Below, one piece after another: positions 32,714-42,612 of a stretch of 64,000 nucleotides of DNA. The notes beneath the pieces are model-generated. The model was not told the DNA's origin and made no database searches. It was given only the letters and a program-made list of their open reading frames with translations. Numbering within the stretch: position 1 is the stretch's first letter; each line of letters begins with the position of its first letter. This DNA comes from Anaerobacillus alkalilacustris (GTDB lineage Bacteria > Bacillota > Bacilli > Bacillales > Anaerobacillaceae). The stretch lies in contig NZ_MLQR01000001.1 of NCBI RefSeq assembly GCF_001866005.1, positions 1 through 64,000 on the forward strand. Reading direction: 5' to 3'. Both the position numbers and the translations under genes were made by a program.

Positions 32714-33814
32714 ATGGCTTTAACAACTGGAATTGTTGGTTTACCTAATGTAGGTAAATCTACATTATTTAATGCAATAACTCAAGCGGGTATTGAATCG
32801 GCAAACTATCCATTTTGTACAATTGATCCAAACGTTGGAATTGTTGAGGTACCAGATCATCGATTAACAAAGTTAACAGAACTTGTTCAACCGAAGAAAG
32901 TGGTGCCGACAGCATTTGAATTTACGGATATAGCAGGGATTGTAGAAGGAGCAAGTAAGGGAGAAGGACTCGGAAATAAATTTTTATCACACATTCGTCA
33001 AGTAGATGCAATCTCTCATGTTGTTCGTTGTTTTGAAGATGAAAATATTACTCATGTGTCAGGAAGTGTTGATCCAATTCGTGACATTGAAGTTATTAAT
33101 CTTGAATTAATTCTGGCTGATTTAGAATCAGTGGATAAGCGTATTAGTCGCGTTGAAAAGTTAATGAAGCAAAAAGATAAAGATGCAATGGCAGAGTACG
33201 ATATTTTAATATTATTGAAAGAAGCATTTGAAAATGAAAAGCCAGCTCGAAGTGTTGATTTAACTGATGAACAGAAAAAAATTGTACAAGGCATGCACTT
33301 GTTAACAATGAAGCCTGTATTGTATGTAGCTAATGTAAACGAAGACGGTTTGTTAGATGCAGACGATAATCCATTAGTTCAAAAAGTTAGAGATTTTGCA
33401 GCTGGTGAAAATGCTGAGGTAATCGTAGTTTGTGCAAAAATTGAAGAAGAAATTTCTGAACTAGATGCTGATGAAAAAGCCATGTTCCTTGAAGAGTTGG
33501 GGATTAAGGAATCTGGTTTAGATCAGTTAATAAAAGCTGCGTATCACTTATTAGGTTTATCAACCTATTTTACAGCTGGTGTTCAAGAAGTTCGTGCATG
33601 GACAATCCGTCAAGGAACGAAAGCGCCACAAGCTGCTGGAGTTATTCATTCTGACTTTGAACGTGGATTTATTCGAGCTGAAGTGGTAGCCTATGATGAT
33701 TTAGTTGAAGCGGGTTCGCATGCAGTTGCTAAGGAAAAAGGAAAAGTTAGACTTGAAGGTAAAGAATATGTCGTAGCTGATGGTGATGTCATTCACTTTA
33801 GATTTAACGTTTAA
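32714..33814 (+). CDS. ychF: redox-regulated ATPase YchF
   Basis: This 366-residue Obg-family P-loop protein prefers ATP over GTP and associates with ribosomes. It has GLPNVGKS (residues 9-16), then DIAGIVEGASKGEGLGNKFL, a coiled insertion, and a C-terminal TGS-like domain (QEVRAWTIRQG... VHF). ATG start with AAAGGAAGTG upstream. B. subtilis calls it yyaF. It is monocistronic here. Confidence 0.96.
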   Translation: MALTTGIVGLPNVGKSTLFNAITQAGIESANYPFCTIDPNVGIVEVPDHRLTKLTELVQPKKVVPTAFEFTDIAGIVEGASKGEGLGNKFLSHIRQVDAISHVVRCFEDENITHVSGSVDPIRDIEVINLELILADLESVDKRISRVEKLMKQKDKDAMAEYDILILLKEAFENEKPARSVDLTDEQKKIVQGMHLLTMKPVLYVANVNEDGLLDADDNPLVQKVRDFAAGENAEVIVVCAKIEEEISELDADEKAMFLEELGIKESGLDQLIKAAYHLLGLSTYFTAGVQEVRAWTIRQGTKAPQAAGVIHSDFERGFIRAEVVAYDDLVEAGSHAVAKEKGKVRLEGKEYVVADGDVIHFRFNV

Positions 33815-33924
33815 GTTCGAATAGAGTTTAGATGGTGAAAAAAAGTTATTAAAATTTTTCTTCTTAATAAACAGAGGGGAAATCTAATACAATAATATGC
33901 TATTTTGTTTAATGGAGAAGAGGC

Positions 33925-33953
33925 TTGTTTTGTAGTGGGGTTTCTGCTATAAT
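33925..33953 (+). promoter_or_regulatory. rpsF operon promoter
   Basis: TTGTTT (33925-33930) and a perfect TATAAT (33948-33953) are separated by 17 bp. Transcription would start near 33960, leaving a ~90-nt leader. Confidence 0.78.
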
Positions 33954-33959
33954 CGATAA

Positions 33960-34046
33960 ATGCGAGTAAATGACTTTATGAAATGTTATTACTTGCCCCT
34001 TGCTCCTCGGAAATATGAGGGGCCGTTAGACCAAAAGGAGGTGACG
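33960..34046 (+). promoter_or_regulatory. rpsF leader, candidate S6:S18-binding RNA
   Basis: The leader contains GCTCCTC...GAGGGGCCGTTAG, a hairpin followed by a CCG trinucleotide in its 3' strand, ending just before AAAGGAGGTGACG. This resembles the S6:S18-binding motif known upstream of rpsF in many bacteria, where the ribosomal protein pair represses its own operon. The match is by eye. Confidence 0.6.
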
Positions 34047-34051
34047 TACAA

Positions 34052-34339
34052 ATGCGTAAATATGAAATCATGTACATTATTCGTCCAAACTTGGAAGAGT
34101 CTGCAATGAAAGAAGTTATCGAACGTTTCAACAACGTTTTAACTGATAATGGTGCTACTCTTGATAAGGTGGAAGAAATGGGTAAGCGTCGTTTAGCATA
34201 TGAGATTGAAGACTTCCGTGAAGGCTTCTATGTATTACTAAACGTAACTGCTGAGCCAACAGCAATCGCAGAATTCGATCGTTTAACAAAAATTAACGAA
34301 GATGTAATTCGCGTACTTATTACAAAAGACGAAGAATAA
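34052..34339 (+). CDS. rpsF: 30S ribosomal protein S6
   Basis: This 95-residue protein starts [18 protein letters not shown] and includes [17 protein letters not shown], diagnostic of S6. It binds S18 on the 30S platform. ATG start with AAAGGAGGTGA upstream. It is the first gene of rpsF-ssb-rpsR. Confidence 0.98.
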   Translation: MRKYEIMYIIRPNLEESAMKEVIERFNNVLTDNGATLDKVEEMGKRRLAYEIEDFREGFYVLLNVTAEPTAIAEFDRLTKINEDVIRVLITKDEE

Positions 34340-34369
34340 TAGAACTAGTGGAAATGGGGAGGGGTTCTG

Positions 34370-34885
34370 ATGCTTAATCGTGTCGTTCTAGTAGGCCGTC
34401 TAACAAGAGATCCGGAACTCAGATATACGCCAAACGGAATCGCGGTAGCAAGTATTACACTTGCTGTTAATCGACCGTTTTCAAACCAACAAGGCAATCG
34501 AGAGGCTGACTTTATTAACGTAGTAATTTGGCGCAAACAAGCAGAAAATGTTGCTAACTATTTACGTAAGGGAAGTTTAGCTGGAATTGACGGTCGACTG
34601 CAAACTCGTAATTATGAAAACAACGAAGGTAAGAAAGTTTTCATTATGGAAGTTGTCGCAGACACTGTTCAATTTTTAGAATCAAAAGGTTCTGGTGGTG
34701 CGAGTGGTTCTTCTGGATCTGGTGGAAACCAAGGTGGTGGAGACTATTATGGTGCTCCGAATCAAGGTGGATATCCGAATAATAACCAGAATCAAAATCA
34801 AGGGCGTAGTCAGTCATTTTCTGATGATCCATTTGCTAGTGATGGCAAGCCAATTGACATCTCAGATGATGATTTACCATTTTAG
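34370..34885 (+). CDS. ssb: single-stranded DNA-binding protein
   Basis: This 171-residue SsbA-type protein has an N-terminal OB-fold ([21 protein letters not shown]) up to about residue 107. A flexible Gly/Asn/Gln-rich linker follows, and the acidic tip DISDDDLPF recruits partner proteins. ATG start with GGGGAGGGG upstream. It lies between the S6 and S18 genes, the conserved arrangement. Confidence 0.98.
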   Translation: MLNRVVLVGRLTRDPELRYTPNGIAVASITLAVNRPFSNQQGNREADFINVVIWRKQAENVANYLRKGSLAGIDGRLQTRNYENNEGKKVFIMEVVADTVQFLESKGSGGASGSSGSGGNQGGGDYYGAPNQGGYPNNNQNQNQGRSQSFSDDPFASDGKPIDISDDDLPF

Positions 34886-34965
34886 ATCATTGGCTTTCTA
34901 AATAAACTATTTAGGGATAACCCTTTGAGCGAATATAAAATTTCTAAGTAAAGGAGGTTTTTTGA

Positions 34966-35211
34966 ATGGCAATGGGAGGACGTCGTGGTGGCCGTGGTGC
35001 GAAACGCCGTAAAGTATGTTACTTTACTGTAAATAAAATCACGAAAATCGACTATAAAAACGTAGAATTACTTAAGCGTTTCGTTTCTGAGCGTGGTAAA
35101 ATCTTACCTCGTCGTGTAACGGGAACTTCAGCTAAGTACCAACGTCAATTAACAACTGCAATTAAGCGTGCACGTCAAATCGCTTTATTACCGTATGTTA
35201 GTGGTGAATAA
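34966..35211 (+). CDS. rpsR: 30S ribosomal protein S18
   Basis: This 81-residue basic protein starts [20 protein letters not shown] and includes [18 protein letters not shown]. It is the S6 partner on the 30S platform. ATG with AAAGGAGG eight nt upstream. It is the last gene of the operon, with a terminator 10 nt after the stop. Confidence 0.98.
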   Translation: MAMGGRRGGRGAKRRKVCYFTVNKITKIDYKNVELLKRFVSERGKILPRRVTGTSAKYQRQLTTAIKRARQIALLPYVSGE

Positions 35212-35220
35212 TATATGATG

Positions 35221-35258
35221 AAAAGGCACAGTAGAATGAACTCTACTGTGCCTTTTTT
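35221..35258 (+). terminator. rpsR terminator
   Basis: AAAAGGCACAGTAGA pairs with TCTACTGTGCCTTTTTT around a 6-nt loop. It is a strong Rho-independent terminator. Confidence 0.93.
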
Positions 35259-35307
35259 ATATTTAAAGGAGCAAAAGGGAATAATTCTAAAGAGGGGGAG
35301 AAAGTCC

Positions 35308-36330
35308 ATGTTAATGATTTTTGAACTAATGAAGGTTGTTGTGAAAATTAGAAAGGTAACACTACTATTAGTGACGATTATTTTTTTAGTATTTAGTTCT
35401 TTTTTTATTTGGTGGCTAGAACCTGAAACATTTCCAACCCCTTTTATTGCATTTTGGTATGTAATGACAACAGTAACTACGACAGGTTATGGAGATTTTG
35501 TACCTCAAACTACACAAGGAAGACTTTTTGGATTATTCTTATACTTTTTTGGCATTGGGTTAATTGGCATTGTAATTAGTAAGATTGCTGAAGGATTTAG
35601 TGTATATCGGAAGTTGAAGGAGGAAGGTAAATTGACCTTTAAGGGGAAAGGACATTATGTAATTATCGGTTGGTCAAATAAAGCTAACCATGCCATAAAA
35701 GAAATTAAACAAATTGATGAAAAGGCAACCTTTGTTTTAATTGATTATGCAAAAAAATCTCCTTTTGATGATGAGAGTGTATTCTTTGTTCAAGGAGATG
35801 CAACAGAAAAGCAAACGTTAGAAAAAGCTAATATTCGCGATGCAAAATCTGTATTAATCTTTTCTAGAGCAAATGAACTAGATCCAATCGCGGCCGATGG
35901 AAAGTCTTTAATAATTGTATCTTCAATTGAGAGTTACGCAGCTGAAATTAACAAAGAAATTTATACAATAGTAGAAATTTTAAAAGAAAAGCATATCCAA
36001 AATTTTGAGCATGCCAATGTTGATGAGTTTATTTTAGCTGATGAAGCACTTTCAGATCTTATGGCTAAATCGGCTGTTCATAAAGGGTCTGGAAAGCTCA
36101 TCATGAAGCTTTTAAGTAGTAAAACCGGTATAGATTTGTGGAAAATAAATAAACGGCCTTATTGGAAGACGTATAATGATGCTTATGAGGATTTAAAGAA
36201 AGAAGGTGCAAATTTACTTGCAGACCGTAATGATTTTAGTATATTAACGAAGCTAGAAGAAATGATACCAGCCGATGCTGAGTTTTTTATTATTTGTAGT
36301 AAAGATACATATCAAAAGGTTATTCAATAA
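35308..36330 (+). CDS. two-TM potassium channel with RCK domain (YugO-like)
   Basis: This 340-residue channel subunit has two membrane helices around a pore with the selectivity filter TTTGYGD. A cytoplasmic RCK/TrkA-N domain follows (GHYVIIGWSNKANHAI; GDATEKQTLEKANI). This is the MthK/YugO architecture. The first bases are not GxGxxG but GWSNKA, as in YugO. The ATG at 35308 has AGAGGGGGAG upstream; the longer frame starting 35215 covers the rpsR terminator and is rejected. It lies just before the ktr genes. Confidence 0.9.
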   Translation: MLMIFELMKVVVKIRKVTLLLVTIIFLVFSSFFIWWLEPETFPTPFIAFWYVMTTVTTTGYGDFVPQTTQGRLFGLFLYFFGIGLIGIVISKIAEGFSVYRKLKEEGKLTFKGKGHYVIIGWSNKANHAIKEIKQIDEKATFVLIDYAKKSPFDDESVFFVQGDATEKQTLEKANIRDAKSVLIFSRANELDPIAADGKSLIIVSSIESYAAEINKEIYTIVEILKEKHIQNFEHANVDEFILADEALSDLMAKSAVHKGSGKLIMKLLSSKTGIDLWKINKRPYWKTYNDAYEDLKKEGANLLADRNDFSILTKLEEMIPADAEFFIICSKDTYQKVIQ

Positions 36331-36388
36331 TTAATGAGGGCTGGGCGAAATTGAAAACTGTTTTAGATTACTATTACTAAAAAATGTA

Positions 36389-36417
36389 TTGACAAAAAGT
36401 AAGGTGAGGAGTAAATT
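36389..36417 (+). promoter_or_regulatory. promoter of ktr operon
   Basis: TTGACA (36389-36394) and TAAATT (36412-36417) have 17-bp spacing, just upstream of the riboswitch aptamer. Confidence 0.7.
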
Positions 36418-36424
36418 TACATAT

Positions 36425-36580
36425 CATAAACCTATAAGTCGCTGAATCAAATTTTGAGCGGGGGAACCATTTAACAGTCAGTTCATGACTTTTTGGGGTG
36501 AATCTTACCTTGTAAGAAGGGATACTTCTTAGTCCCTAATCCGGCAGCTAACCTCGTAAGCGTTTGAAGAAGAAGGGTCA
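36425..36580 (+). promoter_or_regulatory. cyclic di-AMP riboswitch (ydaO-yuaA type)
   Basis: Conserved blocks are seen in order: GTCGCTGAATC, TTGAGCGGGGGAACC, TTTTTGGGGTGAATC, AGGGATACTTC...AGTCCCTAATCCGGCAGC and TAACCTCGTAAGCG. These are the ydaO-yuaA aptamer signatures. Binding of c-di-AMP turns off expression of K+ uptake genes in B. subtilis (ktrAB), and ktrA follows here. The terminator at 36594-36622 is the likely expression platform. Confidence 0.95.
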
Positions 36581-36593
36581 AATAGATTCACTA

Positions 36594-36622
36594 TTGATCA
36601 TTCTTTGTAATGGTCTTTTTTG
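36594..36622 (+). terminator. riboswitch expression-platform terminator
   Basis: GATCATT pairs with AATGGTC (one G-U), followed by TTTTTT. It lies between the aptamer and ktrA, as expected for transcription attenuation. Confidence 0.8.
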
Positions 36623-36653
36623 TTTTATGAAAATTGAATAAAGGAGTTTTACT

Positions 36654-37310
36654 ATGAAAAAGCAATTTGCAGTGATTGGCCTAGGTCGTTTTGGTGGGAG
36701 TGTGTGTAAAGAATTATATACAATGGGCCATGAAGTTCTTGCTATTGATGTAAATGAAGAAAGAGTTAATAATTATGCACATACGTCAACACATGCGGTT
36801 GTTGCAAATGGTACCGATGAAAATGCTTTAACTTCATTAGGTATTAGAAATTTTGAACATGTCATTGTAGCAATCGGCGATAATATTCAAGCGAGTATTT
36901 TATGTACGTTACTTTTAAAAGAACTAAAAGTTAAGCAAGTTTGGGTAAAGGCTCAAAACCAATATCATCATAAAGTCGTTGAGAAAATTGGTGCTGACCG
37001 TATTATTCACCCAGAACATGACATGGGTGTTAGAGTAGCTCATTATTTAGTTTCTGAAAAGATTATTGACTATATTGAACTGTCACCTGAATACAGCATC
37101 GTTGAATTGATGGCAACTGAAAAGGTTTCAAAACGAACAATTGCCCAACTTAATATTCGAGCAAAATTTGGCTGTACCATATTAGGTTTAAAAAGAGGGG
37201 AGGAGGTTATCGTTTCGCCTACTCCTGATCAAATGATCATTGAAAAAGATATTATTATTATAGTAGGGGAAAATAATGATTTAAAACGTTTTGAAGAAGA
37301 CGGTCTATAA
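36654..37310 (+). CDS. ktrA: Ktr potassium uptake gating subunit KtrA (copy 1)
   Basis: This 218-residue cytosolic protein forms an octameric ring that gates KtrB. The N-terminal RCK domain has the nucleotide motif VIGLGRFGGSVCKEL. The C-terminal RCK_C domain (from about residue 135) is the c-di-AMP-binding part in other KtrA proteins. ATG start with AAAGGAG upstream. It follows a c-di-AMP riboswitch and is followed after 1 nt by ktrB. Confidence 0.96.
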   Translation: MKKQFAVIGLGRFGGSVCKELYTMGHEVLAIDVNEERVNNYAHTSTHAVVANGTDENALTSLGIRNFEHVIVAIGDNIQASILCTLLLKELKVKQVWVKAQNQYHHKVVEKIGADRIIHPEHDMGVRVAHYLVSEKIIDYIELSPEYSIVELMATEKVSKRTIAQLNIRAKFGCTILGLKRGEEVIVSPTPDQMIIEKDIIIIVGENNDLKRFEEDGL

Positions 37311-37311
37311 A

Positions 37312-38665
37312 ATGTTTACTCATAAAAAGGGATTAAACATACGACTTACTTCTGTACAGATGATTGTTTTGTTTTACCTCGGGGCTGTTTTCACCGCTAC
37401 AATCTTATTTAGTTTACCTATTGTTCAAAAAAAAGGGGTAGAGTTAAGTCTTCTGGATACGATATTTACTGCTGTTAGTGCAGTTAGTGTGACTGGTTTA
37501 ACCGTTGTTTCAACAGTAGAAACGTTTAGTGTTCCTGGAACGTTCATTTTGGCGTTTGTTCTCCAATTTGGTGGCATTGGTATTATGACTCTTGGAACAT
37601 TTATTTGGCTCATTCTGGGGAAAAGGATTGGGTTAAGGGAACGTCACTTAATTATGACCGACCAAAATAGGGCAACATTTTAGGGTTAGTAATATTAATG
37701 AAAGAAATTTTAAAACTAATTTTATTCATTGAATTAATTGGTACAACTATATTAGGGTTATATTACCTCACTTATTTTTCAACTTGGCAAGAAGCTTTTC
37801 TCCAAGGTTTTTTTGCATCAGTGAGTGCTACAACAAATGCTGGGTTTGACATTACTGGGGAATCTTTAATTCCATTCGCTAACGATTATTTTGTTCAAAC
37901 CGTCAATATTGTTCTACTCATTCTTGGTGCTATTGGTTTTCCAGTATTAGTTGAAGTAAAGGGTTTATTAAGGTAAAAAGAAATAAAGAAAAGTTTCGTT
38001 TTTCATTATTCACTAAAATAACGACGATTACTTTTTTTAGTTTAATATTTTTCGGTATGTTTTTTATATTAATTTTTGATTGGTCAAATTTTTTATTAGA
38101 TAAATCATGGCATGAAAAGTTTTTTTATTCTCTTTTTCAATCTGTTACGACTAGAAATGGTGGATTAGTGACTATGGATATTAATGAATATTCCGTTGCG
38201 ACACAGCTTATGTTAAGTTTCCTCATGTTTGTAGGAGCTTCTCCAAGTAGTGTAGGTGGTGGAATTCGTACAACGACTTTTGCTATTATATTGTTAGCTA
38301 TATTTTCTTTCGCTCGTGGAAAACAATCCGTAAAAGTATTTCATAGAGAACTAGATCAAGAGGACATCTTAAAATCGTTTGTAGTCATTTGTGTTGCTAC
38401 TTTAATTTGTGGGCTATCAATAATTATTTTAGCTGCATATGAACCGTTTCCGTTAATGCACATTATTTTTGAAGTTACTTCAGCGTTTGGAACAACAGGG
38501 TTATCAATGGGAATTAATCCTGAACTAAGTGTTCTTGGAAAACAAGTCATTATTATACTGATGTTTATTGGTAGAATTGGTATTTTCTCATTTTTATTTA
38601 TCATGAGAGGAGCAGAAACTACTGAGCATTATCATTACCCTAAGGAAAAAGTAATTATTGGGTAA
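37312..38665 (+). pseudogene. ktrB: Ktr potassium transporter KtrB, two apparent frameshifts
   Basis: Three consecutive frames together give a complete KtrB of about 451 residues. Frame one (37312-37680) covers MFTHKKGLNIRL to the first filter region SVTGLT. Frame two (to about 37970) covers SATTNAGFD. Frame three (to 38665) covers TRNGG and FGTTGLS, ending HYHYPKEKVIIG. A missing base near 37681 (ATTTTAGGG, expected ATTTTCAGGG) and another in the A-run near 37958-37960 restore one frame. The four filter regions and all helices are otherwise intact, so the loss is recent or a sequencing error. As written, the transporter is truncated at about residue 123. Confidence 0.9.
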
Positions 38666-38744
38666 AAACATTTAGATTTTTTATAAAACGTAATTATGTT
38701 TAAAATAAGAGAGACAATAAAAAGTATGGATTGGATTGATCTAA

Positions 38745-39401
38745 GTGAAAAAACAGTTTGCAGTGATTGGTTTAGGGAGATTCGGAGGAAGTGTATGTAA
38801 AGAGCTTTATTCGATGGGGCACGAAGTACTAGCTATTGATACAAATGAAGACAAAGTTAACGAATTTGCTAATTATTCAACACATGCTGTTATAGCTAAT
38901 GTGACGGATGAGAATACATTACTATCTCTGGGAATTAGAAACTTTGAACATGTTATAGTAGCTATTGGTGATAATATTCAAGCTAGTATTCTTTGCACAC
39001 TACTTCTTAAAGAGTTAAATGTAAGTCAAGTATGGGTAAAAGCACAAAACAACTACCACCATAAAGTTCTTGAAAAAATAGGTGCAGACCGAATTATCCA
39101 TCCCGAACACGATATGGGTGTAAGAATAGCTCATTATTTAGTATCGGAGAAAATTATAGATTATATTGAGCTCTCCCCTGACTACAGTATAATGGAGCTA
39201 ATAGCATCAAATAAAGTAGCAAATCGTACCATATTTGAATTAGATATTCGTGCTAAATATGGGTGTACAATATTAGGGATTAAGCGTGGGGAAGAAGTTA
39301 TTATCACTCCTTTTCCTGATGAGCTCATTTTAGATAAAGATATTTTAATACTAATAGGCCATAACAATGATTTAAAACGTTTTGAAGATGAGAGTTTATA
39401 A
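38745..39401 (+). CDS. ktrA: Ktr gating subunit KtrA (copy 2)
   Basis: This 218-residue paralogue of copy 1 is identical at most positions, including VIGLGRFGGSVCKEL and RIIHPEHDMGVR. Differences cluster around residues 33-50 and in the C-terminal RCK_C domain. The start is a GTG at 38745 with a weak ribosome-binding site. It lies 79 nt after ktrB without a terminator, so it may belong to the same riboswitch-controlled operon. The ktrA-ktrB-ktrA order is unusual. Confidence 0.93.
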   Translation: MKKQFAVIGLGRFGGSVCKELYSMGHEVLAIDTNEDKVNEFANYSTHAVIANVTDENTLLSLGIRNFEHVIVAIGDNIQASILCTLLLKELNVSQVWVKAQNNYHHKVLEKIGADRIIHPEHDMGVRIAHYLVSEKIIDYIELSPDYSIMELIASNKVANRTIFELDIRAKYGCTILGIKRGEEVIITPFPDELILDKDILILIGHNNDLKRFEDESL

Positions 39402-39690
39402 TCGTATGTTACAATCAATTTATACTATTTTTTACTTTTTACAGGCTAAGTTAGTGAAAATCATTGAGGGTTGTTTATATTATAAGGTGATAGGGGAAGA
39501 TGCTAGTAACATACCTTAGTTATACCAAAAATTTCATTAACAAGTCACACATTAATGTAGTTCGTTACTATATAATATTTTTCATATCTTTAACAAATAG
39601 AAAGACTTCAAGGTTAAGGGAAATATTTGAGGTTAAAGAAAATTGATTTTAGATAAATAATTTAGTATTAGAGAAAAGAGGGAAATAAGA
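39402..39690. other. gap between second ktrA and yybS
   Basis: About 290 bp of AT-rich sequence without a gene. It should hold the promoter of the yybS-gdpP-rplI operon; no confident pair was selected. Confidence 0.4.
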
Positions 39691-40626
39691 TTGAAAAATA
39701 CTAAGGTAATGACTGAAGGAGCGATATTTGCAGCAATATTTGCATTAATAGCTTTTACGACAGTCATTTTGCCAATACTGGGTTCTATTTTAATTTGGAT
39801 ACTACCACTACCATTTATTATTTATACCTTACGAAATGGATGGAAACCTGGCTTACTGTTATTTTTTGTAGCTTCATTTGTTTCATTTATTATCGGAGGA
39901 CCATTATTAATTTTTAGTGCTATCTTTTTTGGAAGTGGTGGGCTAGTAGTTGGGGAATTATTTAGAAGAAAAAAGTCTGCCTTTACTGTCTTATTAGGAG
40001 GTAGTTTAGCGTATATCGTTAATCTGCTTTTTTATTTCATTTTAAGTATCCTTATATTTGATATTCATCCAGTGAGAGCAACTCAAGAGTTAATGATTGA
40101 ATCAATCAATGCTGCCGAAGCAATGTTACTTGCATTGGGACAAGATCCAAGTGCACAGCTTGCTCATCTTGTCGACTTTACTAATCAGCTTATCGTTTTA
40201 GCGCCATCTATTATTATTTCAACTGGGGCTTTTTACGCTTTATTTATCCAACTTATTTCATATGCAGTATTAAAAAGAATCGGTATGAAAGTACCTAAGT
40301 TTAAACCATTTAGAGAATGGTCATTTCCGAAGTCATTTTTATGGTATTATCTAGTTGCTTCTATTTTAATGATTATTGGCTTACAAGAAGGGACCGCTCT
40401 TCATATTGTCATGTGGAATCTATTTCCCTTACTAGAAATTGTCATGACAATTCAAGGGTTAGCAGTCGTATTTTACTACTGTTATGCCAAGCGGTTAAAT
40501 AAATCAATTCCTATCATAATTATAATTATTACGATTATAGCCCCATTTCTTCTTTATATATATAGAATTTTAGGTATAATTGATTTAGGATTCGAACTTC
40601 GAAAAAGAATGAAAAACTCGAAATGA
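39691..40626 (+). CDS. yybS: YybS family membrane protein (DUF2232)
   Basis: This 311-residue integral membrane protein with about eight hydrophobic segments starts KNTKVMTEGAIFAAIFALIA, typical of YybS/DUF2232. Function is unknown; the fold resembles S-components of transporters. TTG start at 39691 with AGAGGGAAAT upstream. It lies directly before gdpP and rplI, the conserved Bacillus order. Confidence 0.92.
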   Translation: MKNTKVMTEGAIFAAIFALIAFTTVILPILGSILIWILPLPFIIYTLRNGWKPGLLLFFVASFVSFIIGGPLLIFSAIFFGSGGLVVGELFRRKKSAFTVLLGGSLAYIVNLLFYFILSILIFDIHPVRATQELMIESINAAEAMLLALGQDPSAQLAHLVDFTNQLIVLAPSIIISTGAFYALFIQLISYAVLKRIGMKVPKFKPFREWSFPKSFLWYYLVASILMIIGLQEGTALHIVMWNLFPLLEIVMTIQGLAVVFYYCYAKRLNKSIPIIIIIITIIAPFLLYIYRILGIIDLGFELRKRMKNSK

Positions 40627-40641
40627 GTAGGAGTTGAAATT

Positions 40642-42612
40642 ATGCCAGAGTTCTTATTTAAACGGTGGCATGGATATCATGTCATCGCCTTGTTTGCTGT
40701 GGCAGCCATTTTTATTGGAATATTAACGTTATATCAATGGATTTTTGGCCTAGTCGGCTTTTTATGTCTAGGGGTCGTACTTATTTATACTATTCAAGCG
40801 AAAAATTCTTTTGTTAAGGATTTAGATAAATATATTTCTACACTGTCGTATCGAGTTAATAAGGCAGGAGAGGAAGCGGTTACAAAGATGCCGGTCGGTA
40901 TGCTTCTCTACAATGAAGACAAAATAATCCAATGGGTAAATCCTATGGTTACTTCATTTATAGAAGAGGAATGCATTGGTCAACCAATCACTAAAATTGA
41001 TGAAGATTTATATAATGTTCTTGACAGTGACGAAAAAGAGACTTCCATTCAAATTGGCGAAAATGTTTTTAGAGCCCTCATAAAGAGAGATGAACGGCTG
41101 ATCTACTTTTTTGATATAACAGAAGAAACTTATGTGAAAAAGCTGTACGAAAAGGAACAAACTGTTATTGCTATTATTTACTTAGACAATTATGATGAAG
41201 TAACACAAGGTATGGAAGACCAAATTCGAAGTAAGTTAATGAGTCAAGTTACATCTACTTTAAATAATTGGTCAAAGGAACACGGTGTCTTTCTAAGAAG
41301 GACGTCTTCGGATCGTTTTTTAGCTATATTCCGCCAAGAAGTTCTCGAAAAACTTGAAGAAACAAGATTTGATTTACTTGATGAGGTAAGAGAAGCTACT
41401 TCTAGCGAGAAAATACCTATTACACTAAGTATTGGAGTAGGTAGTGGGCAAGGAACATTCCAAGAGCTTGGATTACTTGCTCAATCAAGTTTAGATTTGG
41501 CACTAGGACGTGGTGGTGACCAAGTAGCTATTAAACAAAAAAACGGTAAGGTTCGTTTTTATGGTGGAAAGTCAAATGCTGTAGAGAAACGAACTAGGGT
41601 TAGAGCACGTGTTATTTCCCACGCAATTCGTGACTTCATTTTAGAAAGTGACCGTGTCATGATTATGGGGCATAAAAATCCTGATATGGATGCGGTAGGT
41701 TCAGCTATAGGTGTACTAAAATTAGCGCAACTAAATGGTAAAGAAGGATATATTATTTTAGATCCTGACAATATTAGTAGGGACGTAAGGAAGTTAATGG
41801 AGGAAGTAGAGAGACATGATCGCTTATGGGCGCATTTTATTACTCCTACAGAAGCTTTAGAAGAGGTAACGAATGATACTCTTTTAGTTATAGTTGATAC
41901 ACATAAGCCTTCGTTAGTGATTGAGCCGAAAGTCTTGGAAAAAATTGATCGTGTAATTGTGATAGATCATCACCGCCGTGGTGAAGAATTTATTGAAGAT
42001 TCGGTATTAGTCTATATGGAGCCTTATGCGTCATCAACAGCTGAGTTAGTGACAGAACTTCTTGAATACCAGCCTAAACAAACAAAACTCGATTTGTTAG
42101 AAGCAACTTCGTTATTAGCAGGAATTATTGTTGATACGAAAAGTTTCGCAGTTAGAACAGGGTCTAGAACATTTGATGCAGCGTCCTATTTAAGATCACA
42201 AGGAGCAGACACTGCTTTAGTTCAAAACCTTCTTAAACAAGACTTAGATCAGTATATTACACGATCTCGTCTTATTGAAAATGCGCATATTTACCGTAAT
42301 GGTGTTGCGATAGCTAAAGGAAGTCCGGATAAAGTATGTAGTCAAGTACTAATTGCACAAGCTGCAGATACGCTACTTTCAATGAATGGTATCGTGGCTT
42401 CGTTTGTTATTTCAAAACGAAAAGATGATGCGATCGGTATTAGTGCTAGATCATTAGGCGCCGTTAATGTGCAATTAATTATGGAAATGCTAGATGGTGG
42501 CGGTCATTTATCAAACGCTGCAACACAACTTGAAGGCATTTCAGTAGATGAAGCGGAAGAATTATTAAAAGAAAAAATAGATCAATACTTTGAAGGGGGA
42601 AAAGAATCATGA
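40642..42612 (+). CDS. gdpP: cyclic di-AMP phosphodiesterase GdpP (YybT)
   Basis: This 656-residue membrane enzyme hydrolyses c-di-AMP to pApA. It has two N-terminal membrane helices (residues ~10-50), a PAS-like domain, a degenerate GGDEF domain (no GGDEF motif), and the catalytic DHH/DHHA1 unit. The unit has [15 protein letters not shown] (from about residue 343), VDTH, DHH (442-444) and [11 protein letters not shown]. All metal-binding motifs are intact. It overlaps rplI by 4 nt. It lies in the same region as a c-di-AMP riboswitch and its K+ transport targets. Confidence 0.96.
   Translation: MPEFLFKRWHGYHVIALFAVAAIFIGILTLYQWIFGLVGFLCLGVVLIYTIQAKNSFVKDLDKYISTLSYRVNKAGEEAVTKMPVGMLLYNEDKIIQWVNPMVTSFIEEECIGQPITKIDEDLYNVLDSDEKETSIQIGENVFRALIKRDERLIYFFDITEETYVKKLYEKEQTVIAIIYLDNYDEVTQGMEDQIRSKLMSQVTSTLNNWSKEHGVFLRRTSSDRFLAIFRQEVLEKLEETRFDLLDEVREATSSEKIPITLSIGVGSGQGTFQELGLLAQSSLDLALGRGGDQVAIKQKNGKVRFYGGKSNAVEKRTRVRARVISHAIRDFILESDRVMIMGHKNPDMDAVGSAIGVLKLAQLNGKEGYIILDPDNISRDVRKLMEEVERHDRLWAHFITPTEALEEVTNDTLLVIVDTHKPSLVIEPKVLEKIDRVIVIDHHRRGEEFIEDSVLVYMEPYASSTAELVTELLEYQPKQTKLDLLEATSLLAGIIVDTKSFAVRTGSRTFDAASYLRSQGADTALVQNLLKQDLDQYITRSRLIENAHIYRNGVAIAKGSPDKVCSQVLIAQAADTLLSMNGIVASFVISKRKDDAIGISARSLGAVNVQLIMEMLDGGGHLSNAATQLEGISVDEAEELLKEKIDQYFEGGKES

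Noticed and set aside
36425-36622. small protein gene before ktrA
   Set aside because: The region is fully explained by the c-di-AMP aptamer and its terminator.
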